Assembly: GCA_947258805.1 (NCBI GenBank)
Contig: CAMYJV010000057.1
Span: forward strand, 1 to 12,785
Length of the DNA: 12,785 nt
From: an uncultured Gammaproteobacteria bacterium
Lineage (GTDB): Bacteria; Pseudomonadota; Gammaproteobacteria; GCA-2729495
Reading direction: 5' to 3'
Within the stretch, counting starts at the first letter, position 1. Each line of letters starts with the position of its first letter. The position numbers and the translations under genes were made by a program. This document shows positions 12,459 to 12,785 of the stretch, piece after piece. The notes under the pieces were generated by a model. It was not told the DNA's origin. It was given only the letters and a program-made list of their open reading frames with translations, and searched no databases.

Positions 12459-12785
12459 CTGTTATTCGCGCAACGAAGTTCGTGTAACCTCGCATCAGCC
12501 ACTTGCGGAACGTTCTTGAAGTCGGCGACAGGATCGCAGCAACTACCCTGCGCGGTCCGTTCTGAGTCAACGGGGCGCCCAATCCACTCACCGCCGACGC
12601 TGGCAACCTGCCCCAGCGGCGAAACCACGAGTCTGGCGCCGGCCTCCAGGCCGAAGGCGAGCACCGTGTCTTCCGGTGTCTGGAAGGCGATTTCGACATC
12701 GCGGCGACGCAGCAGGTCATTCTCGACCGTGTAGACGTAGCTGCCCTGGTAGATACTGCGGGTGGGGATCACCATCGCCGCGTCC
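12455..12785 (-). CDS. RND efflux periplasmic adaptor (HlyD/AcrA family), C-terminal part
   Basis: The frame enters from the right edge (codons for DAA, then MVIPTRSIYQGSYVYTVEND). The segment with VIPTRSIYQGSYVYTV, LLRRRDVEIAFQ, TPEDTVLAFGLEAGARLVVSPLG is the membrane-proximal C-terminal domain of an RND periplasmic adaptor, which links an inner-membrane pump to an outer-membrane channel. It normally ends soon after the VVVSPLG segment; here about 50 more residues follow (IGRPVDSERTAQGSCCDPVADF to RCANNS), with three cysteines and no adaptor-like pattern. The tail may be a real extension or the result of an old frameshift or recombination. The pump gene that often follows an adaptor is absent downstream; it may lie upstream, outside the window. 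Confidence 0.75.
   Translation of the reverse strand, partial: DAAMVIPTRSIYQGSYVYTVENDLLRRRDVEIAFQTPEDTVLAFGLEAGARLVVSPLGQVASVGGEWIGRPVDSERTAQGSCCDPVADFKNVPQVADARLHELRCANNS

Overview
The window reads as a chromosomal stretch of a GC-rich Gram-negative bacterium, most likely a gammaproteobacterium. The support is an OmpA-type outer-membrane protein, an RND efflux adaptor, a Tat-exported flavoprotein, a periplasmic c-type cytochrome and a VPLPA-CTERM (exosortase-sorted) surface protein. I could not name the genus. No rRNA, tRNA, CRISPR array, insertion sequence or phage gene was recognised.

Layout, left to right. (1) 1-1125: the first 16 codons of an exported protein leaving the left edge, divergent from a Rieske non-haem iron oxygenase. 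(2) 1089-3077: a head-to-head pair, a HupE/UreJ-type membrane protein (minus) and a DUF4198 periplasmic protein (plus), probably for divalent metal handling. (3) 3114-5471: a YfcG-like glutathione S-transferase (minus), divergent from a Tat-exported FAD dehydrogenase (plus), each with its own promoter. (4) 5472-7624: a 453-bp gap with a long-spaced inverted repeat and a CRP-like site, then a small secreted cysteine protein and an M24 peptidase. (5) 7695-10177: a periplasmic di-haem cytochrome c and an OmpA-domain beta-barrel protein, both minus. (6) 10178-11402: a 412-bp divergent regulatory region, then a VPLPA-CTERM surface protein. (7) 11403-12785: minus-strand small genes and two intrinsic terminators, ending in the C-terminal part of an RND adaptor cut by the right edge.

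Most genes are single transcription units in alternating orientation, so there is no obvious large operon. The common theme is the cell envelope: nearly all products carry export signals or membrane segments. The Rieske oxygenase, GST and FAD dehydrogenase could take part in aromatic or xenobiotic turnover, but nothing in the sequence ties them to one pathway.

The most interesting structure is the control region of the VPLPA-CTERM gene. A symmetric DNA segment carries overlapping promoters for the genes on both sides. Downstream is a leader of about 200 nt with a complete intrinsic terminator just before the start codon, a mutually exclusive alternative stem, and a short upstream reading frame that crosses the terminator and stops inside the Shine-Dalgarno sequence. 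This looks like an attenuator or riboswitch-type switch that I cannot assign to a known class. Also worth checking are the CRP-like site at -41.5, the two neighbouring exported proteins that both mature to an N-terminal histidine, and the OmpA-like domain whose peptidoglycan-binding Asp is Cys.
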